From NCBI GenBank assembly GCA_002699145.1, contig PABK01000052.1, positions 31,128 to 95,127 on the forward strand: a stretch of DNA of 64,000 nt, written 5' to 3'. How positions within the stretch are numbered: position 1 is the first letter of the stretch; every line of letters starts with the position of its first letter. The notes below the pieces were generated by a model that saw only the letters and a list, made by a program, of their open reading frames with translations, did not search any database and was not told the DNA's origin. A program made the position numbers and the translations under genes. The stretch comes from Halioglobus sp. Lineage in GTDB: Bacteria; Pseudomonadota; Gammaproteobacteria; Pseudomonadales; Halieaceae. Of the stretch, positions 26,320 to 34,791 are shown piece after piece.

Positions 26320-27501
26320 ATGGCACTGAAAAAACGCCGCAGGGAAGAACCGGTCCAGGCCAGCGGGGAACCCGAGGGGCGGGCCACCTTGGACAGCCGC
26401 CGCTCCGCCGAGGACATTCAGACCCAGCTCAATGACCGCATGGCCACGCAGGCCAGCAAGAGCGGCGAGAAGGTCCGGCTGGAGAAGATCGCCTTGGCCA
26501 AGATCACGCCGGACCCCGATAACCAGCGCACCTGGTTTATCAATCAGGGCACCATCACCATCCTGTCCCAGGCGTTTCGGGAAGTGTGGGAGGAGGGCGC
26601 CAAGCATGCCGAGATGCCCGAGGCGATACTCGATAAGAGCCTGGACCAGATCACCCGCTACGCGCAGACGCAGGCACTGGAATTGCCGCCGATGGCGGAC
26701 GTGACCGAGACCGTGCAGGGCATCTGGGACTTCGCCGTTCACCTGAAAACCGAACCCCTGCTACAGCCCTTCGCCGTCACCCTCGGTCCCGGCGGCAAGT
26801 ACCGCGTGGCCTACGGTAACCGCCGCTTCATCGCCTCCTACATCGCCCACGGTGACACCCACGAGGTGGAGTGCCTGAACTACCAGGCCGAACCGAAATA
26901 CCCCGCCGCCAAGCGTTTCGTGGAGAACAACCAGCGCGCGGACCTGCCCCTGCAGGCCAAGGTCGAGGACTTCAAGAAGGCCGTCGCCGAGATTCGCCGG
27001 CACACCCCGCACCGGGTCAGTAATGTCGAGGTGGCCAACCGCCTGGGCGTGGGGCGCAACCTGGTCCAGAAGCTGGAAAAAATCGCCGGCTCCAGCGACG
27101 TCAATCTCCTCATGGCCACCGGCCAGATACGCAGCGTGGAGTTCGCCTACAAGCTGTCCGTGCTGGAAAACAATGACAAGCGCCTTTTCAAGGCCGCCTG
27201 CAAACAGATTGCGGAGAAGGGCGAACCGACGGGGGATTTCAACGCCTTCAAAAGCGCTCTGGCTGACGCCCTGCCAAAAAAACCCGCGCGCAAGAGCGCG
27301 GGTCGCCCGGCGAAGATCAAGTTCCCCGCGGTGGCCGAGCCCCGGGTGCTGCAACAGTTGTTCGCGCCCGAGGTCCTGGCCCAGCCCCAGTGGCAGCAGC
27401 TCGACTGGGGCGATACCAGCAAACCGAACATCGAGCGCATCGAGAAACTCATCAAGTCGACCCTGGATGCCCTGGTCAAGGACCTGAGCGCGGGTGCGTA
27501 A
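26320..27501 (+). CDS. parB: ParB-family partition protein
   Basis: 393 residues, 3 bp after parA. The ParB nuclease-like segment includes YRVAYGNRRFIASYIAHG, and the helix-turn-helix is VSNVEVANRLGVGRNLVQKL (about residues 234-253). The N-terminus is rich in Lys/Arg and probably contacts ParA. The centromere-like site it binds was not identified; the 23.15-kb iterons or the 25.2-kb repeats are candidates. Confidence 0.88.
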   Translation: MALKKRRREEPVQASGEPEGRATLDSRRSAEDIQTQLNDRMATQASKSGEKVRLEKIALAKITPDPDNQRTWFINQGTITILSQAFREVWEEGAKHAEMPEAILDKSLDQITRYAQTQALELPPMADVTETVQGIWDFAVHLKTEPLLQPFAVTLGPGGKYRVAYGNRRFIASYIAHGDTHEVECLNYQAEPKYPAAKRFVENNQRADLPLQAKVEDFKKAVAEIRRHTPHRVSNVEVANRLGVGRNLVQKLEKIAGSSDVNLLMATGQIRSVEFAYKLSVLENNDKRLFKAACKQIAEKGEPTGDFNAFKSALADALPKKPARKSAGRPAKIKFPAVAEPRVLQQLFAPEVLAQPQWQQLDWGDTSKPNIERIEKLIKSTLDALVKDLSAGA

Positions 27502-27943
27502 GTTCCGGAAAGCCCACGAACTCCCGCACGCGTGGGCGACTCTGGTCCTGCAGTTGCGCAAGTTCCGCACCACCGCGAGCAACCCGGAAAAATCTGCTTA
27601 CGGGCAACAGGTCCTCGATGGCCTGGAAGAACTCATCGAGGAATATGGCGAGGAGTTGCGCGACGCCATCGCCCTGGTCAGCCAGGCCGACGGGGCGATC
27701 AACGCCAGCCGCTCACAACAGATCAGCCAGTACCATCGCAACCGGATCGGCAAGCTGGAAAAAACCCTCGAACAAATCGACGATGCCCTGGAGAGAGCGC
27801 CCGGGAATCAGGACGCGCTGGCCCTGGCCGAACTCAACAGCCGCCGCCAGGACGTGGCCTACCAGCTCAAGGACCATGGCGAGAAAATCAACACGCGCGC
27901 CCACGGCCTGCACCTGACCCGGATGCGGCGCAAACACCGCTAA
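27494..27943 (+). CDS. Hypothetical helical protein
   Basis: 149 residues from a GTG that overlaps the parB stop. Almost entirely helical with coiled-coil character (IGKLEKTLEQIDDALERA, then LAELNSRRQDVAYQLKD). No known domain. The tight overlap with parB and the next gene 6 bp away mark it as an operon member, probably tied to partition or to the TraI-like protein. Confidence 0.7.
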   Translation: MRKFRKAHELPHAWATLVLQLRKFRTTASNPEKSAYGQQVLDGLEELIEEYGEELRDAIALVSQADGAINASRSQQISQYHRNRIGKLEKTLEQIDDALERAPGNQDALALAELNSRRQDVAYQLKDHGEKINTRAHGLHLTRMRRKHR

Positions 27944-27949
27944 TCCGCC

Positions 27950-28927
27950 GTGAGCACCGGCACGCACGTGCAGGCACGCAACGCCGCCCTGACCACCCTG
28001 TGGCGGGCGCTGGCCACCCACGACCGGCACGCCTTTCAACAGGACATCGTCCCGATCTACACCGCGCTGCTGGCGCAGCTGCAAACCGCGCTTTCCCCGG
28101 CGGACGCGGAACAGCAACTGCTGGCGCTGCTCGCGCGCAGCGCCCGGGCCTGTGATTACCGCTGGACCCTGCGCCTGCCCCTGCTACGCCCCGGCACGGA
28201 TTACCGTCGCTACGAGGGCATCTACACCTATGCCCTGGTCACGGCCATGGCGGTGGACTGCCTGCAGCGAGTCGCGCACCCGCACGCCGCCCCGGACGCG
28301 CTGGCTGCACAGCTCTTGCCACCCGCGGGCCTCGCGGCCCTGCGCGGCGACCCTTTGGTGTGGACAGACTGGCTCGGCTATTTCGAACAGGCAGCGATCG
28401 GCGGTCTTTATGCCGTGTCGATCGGTGAGCGGCCAGACACACGCGCGCGCGGCCTCTCACTGACCGGCGACAACACGAGCACCCGCTCGCAAACCCATAC
28501 ACAAACCCATACGCAAACCCCAGGGAAAACGCCGGGGGCCCCGAAGGCCACCCCGGCGCCAGACTCCGGCCGGTCGATCCTCGCGGCCATCCGCGAGGGC
28601 CTCGCGGCAGGCGCGCTGTCCTTCAACCAGCCCGGCGACCCGGTGCAGGTGGACCGTGAGGGCCGTACGTTCCTCGAGTACCCGGCGATACTCCACTGGA
28701 GCATCGCGCGGCTGGACCTGGACGCGGATTTCAGGACCGTGAAAAACCGCTTCGAGCGTGTGCGTCTCTACCGGCGTGACAAAAGAGGCCGGCAACTGTT
28801 TCGCGGCCGGTTGCGGGCTCGTGATCCGCGCGTGCGCGGTTACGTTTTCGAGGACGCCGCAGTGCTCTGGCACACGCCACCCGCACCGGGGCGATTCGTG
28901 ATTGAGCACCTCACCGCGCTGACGTGA
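27950..28927 (+). CDS. Short TraI_2/MobH-relaxase-like protein
   Basis: 325 residues. The N-terminal 165 residues contain SARACDYRWTLRLPLLRPGT, and the C-terminal ILAAIREGLAAGALSFNQPG followed by DREGRTFLEYPAI resembles the TraI_2_C winged-helix domain of MobH relaxases. They are joined by a low-complexity linker with TQTHTQTHTQT. Full PFGI-1-type relaxases are about twice this length and carry an HD-type catalytic motif, which I do not see. It may be a regulator, an accessory relaxosome protein or a very divergent relaxase. Confidence 0.6.
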   Translation: MSTGTHVQARNAALTTLWRALATHDRHAFQQDIVPIYTALLAQLQTALSPADAEQQLLALLARSARACDYRWTLRLPLLRPGTDYRRYEGIYTYALVTAMAVDCLQRVAHPHAAPDALAAQLLPPAGLAALRGDPLVWTDWLGYFEQAAIGGLYAVSIGERPDTRARGLSLTGDNTSTRSQTHTQTHTQTPGKTPGAPKATPAPDSGRSILAAIREGLAAGALSFNQPGDPVQVDREGRTFLEYPAILHWSIARLDLDADFRTVKNRFERVRLYRRDKRGRQLFRGRLRARDPRVRGYVFEDAAVLWHTPPAPGRFVIEHLTALT

Positions 28928-28984
28928 TCCCTTGCCCTCGCAAACGCGGCGTAAAGCGCCACACCGGAGGACACCGAACCTCAC

Positions 28985-29102
28985 GCTGGCGTCACTACCG
29001 GGCGCGCAACGCGCCCTTAAAAGGGTAGTGACGCCAGCCACCTGGCGTGCCAAACGCCCCGCGTGCGGGGCGTGGCGGGCGTTAGCGCGCCCGCATGCCA
29101 GG
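28985..29102. other. Two adjacent long cruciform-forming inverted repeats, candidate oriT
   Basis: The first has 15-bp perfect arms, GCTGGCGTCACTACC (28985-28999) and its complement (29024-29038), enclosing an inner GGGCGCG-CAA-CGCGCCC hairpin. The second is closed by CCTGGCGTGC and GCATGCCAGG and encloses ACGCCCCGC/GCGGGGCGT and GCGGGCG/CGCCCGC stems. It lies just after the TraI-like gene in a 735-bp gene-free stretch. Such structure beside a relaxase-like gene suggests an origin of transfer, but no nic site was recognised. Confidence 0.45.
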
Positions 29103-29189
29103 TGACCGTCAGGTTACGGCTAATCAAGGTTCAGAAACTTGTACGTTGACCCCCGGAAAGGCACCTTTCTACAATAGGTAGGGACAGTC

Positions 29190-29307
29190 GCCACATAGCG
29201 TGGCATGTCGCAGCAGGGACACCCTGCATCGTTCGAGCGCACAGCGCCCGACACCGTCGGCGTCGCCGACGCAGACCCCGCGGGTTGAAGCGTTCACCCC
29301 ACGGGTG
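29190..29307 (+). promoter_or_regulatory. Second array of triloop hairpins
   Basis: GCCAC/GTGGC (29190-29204), GCAGGG-ACA-CCCTGC (29213-29227), GCGC-ACA-GCGC (29237-29247), CGTCGGC-GTC-GCCGACG (29255-29271) and CACCC-CAC-GGGTG (29295-29307). The first two match the first two hairpins at 17015-17052 in order and in flanking bases (GTCGCCAC, GTGGCAT and GGGACACC). The rest of the gap to 29663 holds no recognisable gene. Confidence 0.55.
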
Positions 29308-29663
29308 TGCGCTTCTGTCATCAATGCATGAGTAACTGACGGAAGAGGAGGACACGACGTCACACTGCAGTATCGGCGCAGCACCGAACAAGGCTGCACA
29401 CACCGCTGTCCTGGGCCTGGCCCGGACCGCAATGAGGTATCCGCTTCCCCACAGGGAACGCACCTCTGCCTGAAGACCAGGCAACAAGAAAACGCTTTCA
29501 GCTCGTATCCTGCACTGCAGGACCACCGTGTGCCACGGCCCCGGTGAGAGCATGAAAACTTACCGAACGGACACGTACTGACAATAAATCCGGTCGGACA
29601 GCGGGCGAACAGGGAACCACGCGGGTGGTCATCGACTGACAGGCGACATACCGGGGCAGGACA

Positions 29664-30527
29664 GTGCGCGATCTCAACTACGGCTTGAAACAACTCGTCC
29701 ATGCCAGCCGTGAGGGCTCCCACGCGACCCGCGCCGCGCGGCAGAACATCCTCCAGCAGTCAGCGAACACCCTGCACGAGCTAGGCTTTCGCAAGTTGCA
29801 ACCGACGGGCCTGAAACCGAAACACGTCGAAGCCCTGATTGCCCACTGGCAGTCACAGGCGCTATCCCCCGGCACCATCAAGAACCGCCTCTCGCACATC
29901 CGCTGGTGGGCGGCCAAGGTGGGCAAGCCCGCGGTGGTGGCCAGAGACAACGATCACTACCAGGTGCAACGGCGCGTCTACGTCACCGGTGCGGACAAAT
30001 CCCGCTCTCTGGATGCCGAGCGCCTGTCGCAGGTCACCGATCCCTACACCCGGTTGTCGTTGCGCTTGCAGCAGGCCTTTGGTCTGCGCCGCGAGGAAGC
30101 CATAAAATTCAGTCCCAGCTACGCCGACCGGGGTGACAAATTGACCCTGAAGGCCAGCTGGACCAAGGGGGGCAGGGCCCGGGACATCCCTATCCGGACG
30201 GCAGAACAGCGTGCGTTGCTCAAGGAGGTCCGCGCCATGGTGGGCCGTGGTGCCCTCATCCCGGCGAACAAGAACTACTACCAGCAGATGCGCACGTACG
30301 AGCGCAACACCGCCCGTGCGGGTCTGGATAAAAACCACGGCCTGCGCCATGCCTACGCCCATGCCCGCTACGCGGCGCTGACCGGCTGGCCGTGTCCTGC
30401 CGCCGGTGGCCCAGCACGGCGCTCACTGAGCCCGGCGCAGCGGGAACAGGACAGCGCCGCCCGCCAGATCATCTCCCGCGAACTCGGGCACGAGCGTATC
30501 GAAATCGTCAGTGTCTATTGCGGCTAG
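29664..30527 (+). CDS. Integrase-domain (tyrosine recombinase-like) ICE protein
   Basis: 287 residues from GTG 29664. The N-terminal SAM-like domain (about 1-90, with LSPGTIKNRLSHIRWW) and a catalytic-like C-terminal part with FGLRREEAIKF (Arg), KNHGLRHAYAHARY (His, Arg) and ELGHERIEIVSVY (His, Tyr) match the 'integrase domain' family of ICEs. The Tyr is near the C-terminus. It may be a true recombinase, perhaps acting at the structured DNA upstream. Start codon confidence is moderate. Confidence 0.75.
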   Translation: MRDLNYGLKQLVHASREGSHATRAARQNILQQSANTLHELGFRKLQPTGLKPKHVEALIAHWQSQALSPGTIKNRLSHIRWWAAKVGKPAVVARDNDHYQVQRRVYVTGADKSRSLDAERLSQVTDPYTRLSLRLQQAFGLRREEAIKFSPSYADRGDKLTLKASWTKGGRARDIPIRTAEQRALLKEVRAMVGRGALIPANKNYYQQMRTYERNTARAGLDKNHGLRHAYAHARYAALTGWPCPAAGGPARRSLSPAQREQDSAARQIISRELGHERIEIVSVYCG

Positions 30528-30707
30528 TCTCGGGAGTTTACTCATACTGGAGGATGAAATGAAAACTCTAGAGACACCGGCAAGCTACTCGTGCATACCG
30601 TAGAGTGAATCGGGTATGTAAGTCCGTAGTGAGAATTTTTCAGTAAAGATATTTTTTAGGTAGCGTATCTATCTATTTTCGGTGTTCTTACAAGCGGGAT
30701 AGCCCAG

Positions 30708-31556
30708 TCACTCAGCACGGTACAAGGCGCCCTTTTGAAACACACCACCTGAATTTCGGCGCTGCTCATAAGAGCTGAGCATACCGCAAGCCTCTCCACC
30801 AGAAATGAGGCACTGCGCTTTTAGGATTCGATACTCGAGATTGTAGTGTGTATCCCCCATATCATGAAAAGCACAAGGCGCATCGAGCACACTGCACCCG
30901 AAATTATCGATTATTCTTTTCCCTTGTAGCGTAAACGCGAGAGAGCTGATATTTAGGCCAATATTGGCAGCCGACATCCACGTTTTAAATGCCCCGGTCT
31001 TACTCTGATACTTGGCGACGAGATTGGAGGCAAAATCGTCCGCGGTCTGTTCCAGGCGCTTGCTCTCAGTCTCGTCTCGGTTGGTGTTGTCGCCTAGTGT
31101 ACTAATCGCTCGCCCGGGGTGACCGCTATGGATGTGACCGTACTCGTGGAGTAGGAAATAGCCGAGCGTATGTGGGAGGTTGTCCATGTCCGCGTAATTG
31201 GTCTCGCCAACGGTCGAATAATTCTCAACCCAGGAGTACAGCACGCGAGGTTGGACGATCACACATTGGCAGCCACGCGGTACGAACATCATATCCGCAA
31301 CGGTCTGGGAGATCGTCTTATCGCCCACCCAAAGGAGGGCAATACCCTCTCTGTTGTGTTCCTCGTCATAGAGGTAGTACTCCGGTAAACCCTCTGCATG
31401 GAGGAGTATGTTGATGTTCTTGATCGCCTGGCGAGCGATCTCGATATGTAGGACTGTTGGTACAAGTTGGTATTGAGCATAGAGATCGGGCGATCTTGAA
31501 CAGCCAGGGCTGAGCAAACATATCGCAATGATCAGTGTGATGGCGTAGTAATTCAA
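30708..31556 (-). CDS. Lipoprotein with zinc-metalloprotease motif
   Basis: 282 residues. A signal peptide ends in a lipobox (CLLSPGC; Cys near residue 19), so the protein is membrane-anchored in the envelope. HEYGHIHSGH (about 137-146) is an HExxH zinc site, and a downstream EQTADDFASN gives the third ligand region, as in M48-like peptidases. It overlaps the upstream membrane-protein gene by 4 bp (ATGA), indicating a functional pair. The substrate is unknown. Confidence 0.7.
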   Translation of the reverse strand: MNYYAITLIIAICLLSPGCSRSPDLYAQYQLVPTVLHIEIARQAIKNINILLHAEGLPEYYLYDEEHNREGIALLWVGDKTISQTVADMMFVPRGCQCVIVQPRVLYSWVENYSTVGETNYADMDNLPHTLGYFLLHEYGHIHSGHPGRAISTLGDNTNRDETESKRLEQTADDFASNLVAKYQSKTGAFKTWMSAANIGLNISSLAFTLQGKRIIDNFGCSVLDAPCAFHDMGDTHYNLEYRILKAQCLISGGEACGMLSSYEQRRNSGGVFQKGALYRAE

Positions 31557-32122
31557 CGGGATGCTTGCAGTACCATTTCATCAAGCAGCTGTTGCGCCTC
31601 GGATGCGGTAGCTGCTTCGAGAACGTTCTTGCGCGTTTCGTAAGCAAGCTCGATGATGGTATCCGCGCGGTCGTAGGCGTTCTGCTTCTGGGTCTGGAGC
31701 GGGGCAGATAAGGCGACACAGACGGCGCCAATTGCGGCCAGGATAGAGATCATTCGAACATAACGGTGGGGCAGCCCGGAGACATCAACCTCGGGGGGAT
31801 CAGCTGCCAGATCTTTGACCTGTCCCTTAAGCCCGCCGATGAGCGTGATAATAGCCGAGGTGATCAGCGCGACCCAATAGCAGATTTTCTCCGCCAGCGA
31901 GAAGAGTCTCCCCTGCCGGTTCGCTGTGAATGCCAGCGCTCGCATGTGATCCATGGATGTGTCCAACTCCTCCTTGGCAATGGGTAGCTCTGCGAGAGCG
32001 GCGCTGTCGACCCCAAGAATCCTCGGGGCAGCCATAGAAAAGTCACCCGCCACGGCATATAGCACGACCCAAGCGAAGACATAAGCGAGAATGATGCCTC
32101 CGACGATTTTGAACTTATTCAT
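31553..32122 (-). CDS. Membrane protein paired with the metalloprotease lipoprotein
   Basis: 189 residues with three hydrophobic segments (about 8-28, 85-105 and 127-145). The cytoplasmic or periplasmic parts are helical and charged. No family is recognised. It is cotranslated with the lipoprotease (ATGA overlap), so it may anchor, sense for or be a substrate of the protease. The 290 bp upstream of it hold nothing convincing. Confidence 0.6.
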   Translation of the reverse strand: MNKFKIVGGIILAYVFAWVVLYAVAGDFSMAAPRILGVDSAALAELPIAKEELDTSMDHMRALAFTANRQGRLFSLAEKICYWVALITSAIITLIGGLKGQVKDLAADPPEVDVSGLPHRYVRMISILAAIGAVCVALSAPLQTQKQNAYDRADTIIELAYETRKNVLEAATASEAQQLLDEMVLQASR

Positions 32123-32413
32123 CCTGTTCTCTGGTTGAAAACTTCAATACATAGGGTAGACGATTTGTAGTCTAAGGCGAGAGTGCGAGACCGACGTGCC
32201 CCAACCCAATTGGCGATATAGTTAAAGGGTGGCCCGAGATGTGGCGGCATGCCAAAGAGTTATAACAATGGGGAGGCGACGACCGATTACTCCTGAACCC
32301 CGAAAGGGCCCAATAAACTGGCTTCCCATTCCATACGATTTCACCGCAAGGTGGAAAAGTTAGGAATTTATGATCTACACTCCTTCAGAGCGTTTATACA
32401 TGGAGGTATCGCA

Positions 32414-33262
32414 ATGGCTAAGGCATTTAGTGTTCTTTCCTGGAACGTCGAGCATTTTGGCAGTACAAATAAAAATAGCTCGGTACCGAAGAAGCCGCTT
32501 GGTCCCATATTCGATTTTATCGCCGCTCAAAAGGCAGATGTCCTGGCCATCTATGAAGTGGTGGGCAAGATGGTGTTCGATGAGATCGTCGAGAAGCTTC
32601 CCAACTACACATTTCACATTACGGAAGGGCCTCAATCTCAGGAAATTCTTGTTGGAGTCCGTAACAACCTCCAAGCATTTTTCACCCAGAAAACGACCTT
32701 CAAGTCTGGTGCGGCCATGCTAAGACCAGGTGCATTGCTCACCATTACCAAAAATGGCACAAACTACTCGCTCTTGTTCCTGCACTTAAAGAGCCTCACT
32801 GTGCCCAAAGGCTTCGGTCTTCGGGACGATATGACCGAACGCGCGATGAAGTTCAAGAAAATCTTGGATAAGGAACACAAGAAGAAGGGGCTCCCCGGAA
32901 AATCCAATTTCATCTTCCTCGGAGATCTGAACACGATGGGTATGAATCTGACCTACAGCAAGAAGGATATCAGCGCCCAGGAGGAAATAGAACGGCTCGA
33001 AAAACGCTTGTCATCCAAGTCGGTGAAGATGCGGATGCTGACAAAAACAGATTCTACGTATTGGCCTGGCTCAAACTCTTCCTATCCCATTGGCAACCTG
33101 GATCATGTGGTTGCAGCCGATCACCTGCAGTTTCGAAGTTTCTCGGGGTCTGAAGTGTCTGTTCGCGGCTGGGTGGATGAAACGACGGATAGCAAGAGAG
33201 ACGCATGGGTTACGAAGTATTCGGACCATGCTCTGCTGTTCTTTGAACTACAGCAGGTCTAG
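32414..33262 (+). CDS. Endonuclease/exonuclease/phosphatase-family protein
   Basis: 282 residues from ATG 32414 (TGGAGG 7-12 bp upstream). All EEP landmarks are present: FSVLSWNVEHFG (Asn and Glu), FIFLGDLNTMG (Asp and Asn), NLDHVVAA and KYSDHALLFF (the final Asp-His). No signal peptide, so it should act in the cytoplasm. Members cut DNA, RNA or phosphodiesters; the substrate here is open. It stands alone between the protease pair and a convergent nuclease. Confidence 0.8.
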   Translation: MAKAFSVLSWNVEHFGSTNKNSSVPKKPLGPIFDFIAAQKADVLAIYEVVGKMVFDEIVEKLPNYTFHITEGPQSQEILVGVRNNLQAFFTQKTTFKSGAAMLRPGALLTITKNGTNYSLLFLHLKSLTVPKGFGLRDDMTERAMKFKKILDKEHKKKGLPGKSNFIFLGDLNTMGMNLTYSKKDISAQEEIERLEKRLSSKSVKMRMLTKTDSTYWPGSNSSYPIGNLDHVVAADHLQFRSFSGSEVSVRGWVDETTDSKRDAWVTKYSDHALLFFELQQV

Positions 33263-33428
33263 CAAGTCAATCCGACGGCAGTCGCTAGATAATAGTTAGA
33301 GCGGCAATTACACCTGTCGGATCTTATCGCCCTGGATGCCGAAGCAGTCGAGCATCTGTCTTTATGTGAAATAGCCGTGACCTGATCAGACAACTGCGCA
33401 GCTATCGAGCCGATAACTGTCAAATTGG

Positions 33429-33962
33429 CTAGTCGTATGGACCTTTTTCATCGCTTTTCTTACGCCAGTCATAGGGATTGATTGGATTTGGGTCGGCCCA
33501 AAGACCCCACTTCCGCGCCTTGGCCTCATCCTCCGCAGACTCGTAGCGCCCTTGGTATTCTGGTGACTGCTCGTCCTTATAATACCTGTACCACCAGGCC
33601 ATCCCTGCTGTGACTTGCGCCAGATTAGCATCCAACGTCTTTCCACAATCCGGGCAATCAGAGGGCTCTACCCAAACCTTGCCGATAGTGCGCCCGTAGC
33701 GATCCATTTTGGTCGATTCAACTCGTACTTCTCTGCCTGCCACCAACCTAGCCAGTTGCTTCCTTGATTTCCTGCCGTATGGCTGGCCTTTCTCAGGCGC
33801 GTCAATGCCCCTCAGTCTGACTTTGTGCTCAGTCTTGGTGCTATCCAGAACCTTGATGGTATCACCATCAGTAATGGCTACGACACGACCTGATATGTCG
33901 GCCGAGGCGGCAAATGAAAGCAGAAGTGAGAGCGGCAGGGCTCCTAGTATGTGGTAAGCCAT
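33429..33962 (-). CDS. Secreted thermonuclease-like protein (SNase domain)
   Basis: 177 residues from ATG 33962, which starts a signal peptide (MAYHILGALPLSLLLSFAAS). The SNase fold is clear: RVVAITDGDTIKVL, then VRLRGIDAPEKGQPYG with the catalytic Arg and Asp, and the MDRYGRTIGKVWV segment. It probably acts as a periplasmic or secreted sugar-nonspecific nuclease. SNase genes are common on conjugative elements; entry exclusion and DNA scavenging are possible roles. Confidence 0.85.
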   Translation of the reverse strand: MAYHILGALPLSLLLSFAASADISGRVVAITDGDTIKVLDSTKTEHKVRLRGIDAPEKGQPYGRKSRKQLARLVAGREVRVESTKMDRYGRTIGKVWVEPSDCPDCGKTLDANLAQVTAGMAWWYRYYKDEQSPEYQGRYESAEDEAKARKWGLWADPNPINPYDWRKKSDEKGPYD

Positions 33963-34566
33963 TGTGTTCGTTCCTGTGATAGCCCAGTGAGGACACGGAT
34001 ATATTAGTGTTGGAACTATTCCGTAGACAACTACGACCGAAGAGTCGGTACTGATCTCCGGGCCGAGATGGCGGCGAAAGGAACTCAAGTGACAATCGGT
34101 CAAGCCTGTGACCGGGCTGACCTGTGCGCAAACGGATACCGGGCCCCGGCCGCGTGTACGGCCGCTGCCGTCATCAGTACCCCAGCCTAATAAACGCCGG
34201 GCTGCGGATAGAGCGCGAGTCGGGAGTGGCGAGGAGTGGGTAGTGCTCCCTGACGCTGGTTATGCACTGAGTCATCGCCATGGACACGGTACCCGCAGTT
34301 CGGCTGTCTACGTGGCATGGACACGGCAACCTGTCCGGCGAGTGTGTACGCGGACACGTCCGGACTCGGGGTGAACACCCCAACGTTCGTTGAACACTCG
34401 CGGGCAGGCGAGATTCGAAGTTAGCTAAGTGCTTGAATTCAGTTTCCTTTACTAATTGACACATCCCGGAGAGCGGGATTGGCACAGTCCCTGCTTTAAC
34501 TGTGGTGCACGGACAAATGCGCAGACACCCCCCGGTGTACAGCGTGGTAAATAGTAGAGGCTGAGA
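33963..34566 (+). other. 600-bp noncoding leader and promoter region of the conjugation operon
   Basis: It separates the divergent SNase gene from the transfer operon. No convincing gene is present. It contains several stem-loops (CGGTCA/TGACCG near 34098-34115, GGGTG/CACCC near 34370-34380, TCCCG/CGGGA at 34464-34478) and two promoter-like signals: TTGACA at 34456-34461 without a good -10, and a sigma-54-like site. Confidence 0.5.
34480..34494 (+). promoter_or_regulatory. Sigma-54-like promoter candidate of the transfer operon
   Basis: TGGCAC followed by five bases and CTGCT. The invariant GG and GC lie 10 bp apart as needed, with one mismatch to the usual TTGC element. It is 72 bp upstream of the first gene of the operon. 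The match is short, so chance is possible. Confidence 0.35.
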
Positions 34567-34791
34567 GTGACCATCGAAGAGGTACTGAAAATCTGGACCC
34601 CGGCGCGCCTGTCCGAAGTCTTGGGGACGTCGATTCAGAACGTGTGCGGCTGGATGCGCGAGGACCGTATCCCGATGGGCAGGCAGTACGAGCTGCAGGT
34701 CAAAAGCGGCGGCCGGTTGCAGGCGAGCAACTTCGACCCTGAACGGGACTATCTTGCCAACGGTCAACGGCGCGGCAGGCGTCAGCCTTGA
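34567..34791 (+). CDS. Small Cro-like helix-turn-helix protein
   Basis: 74 residues from GTG 34567. The segment LSEVLGTSIQNVCGWMREDR looks like a Cro/YdaS-type helix-turn-helix. It is followed by QYELQVKSGGRLQ. It overlaps the next gene by 4 bp (TTGA). First in the transfer operon and so a candidate regulator of it. Confidence 0.6.
   Translation: MTIEEVLKIWTPARLSEVLGTSIQNVCGWMREDRIPMGRQYELQVKSGGRLQASNFDPERDYLANGQRRGRRQP

Noticed and set aside
25735..26742. Minus-strand open frame across parA/parB
   Set aside because: Covers two overlapping real genes on the other strand. Repetitive Gly/Leu/Val composition typical of shadows.
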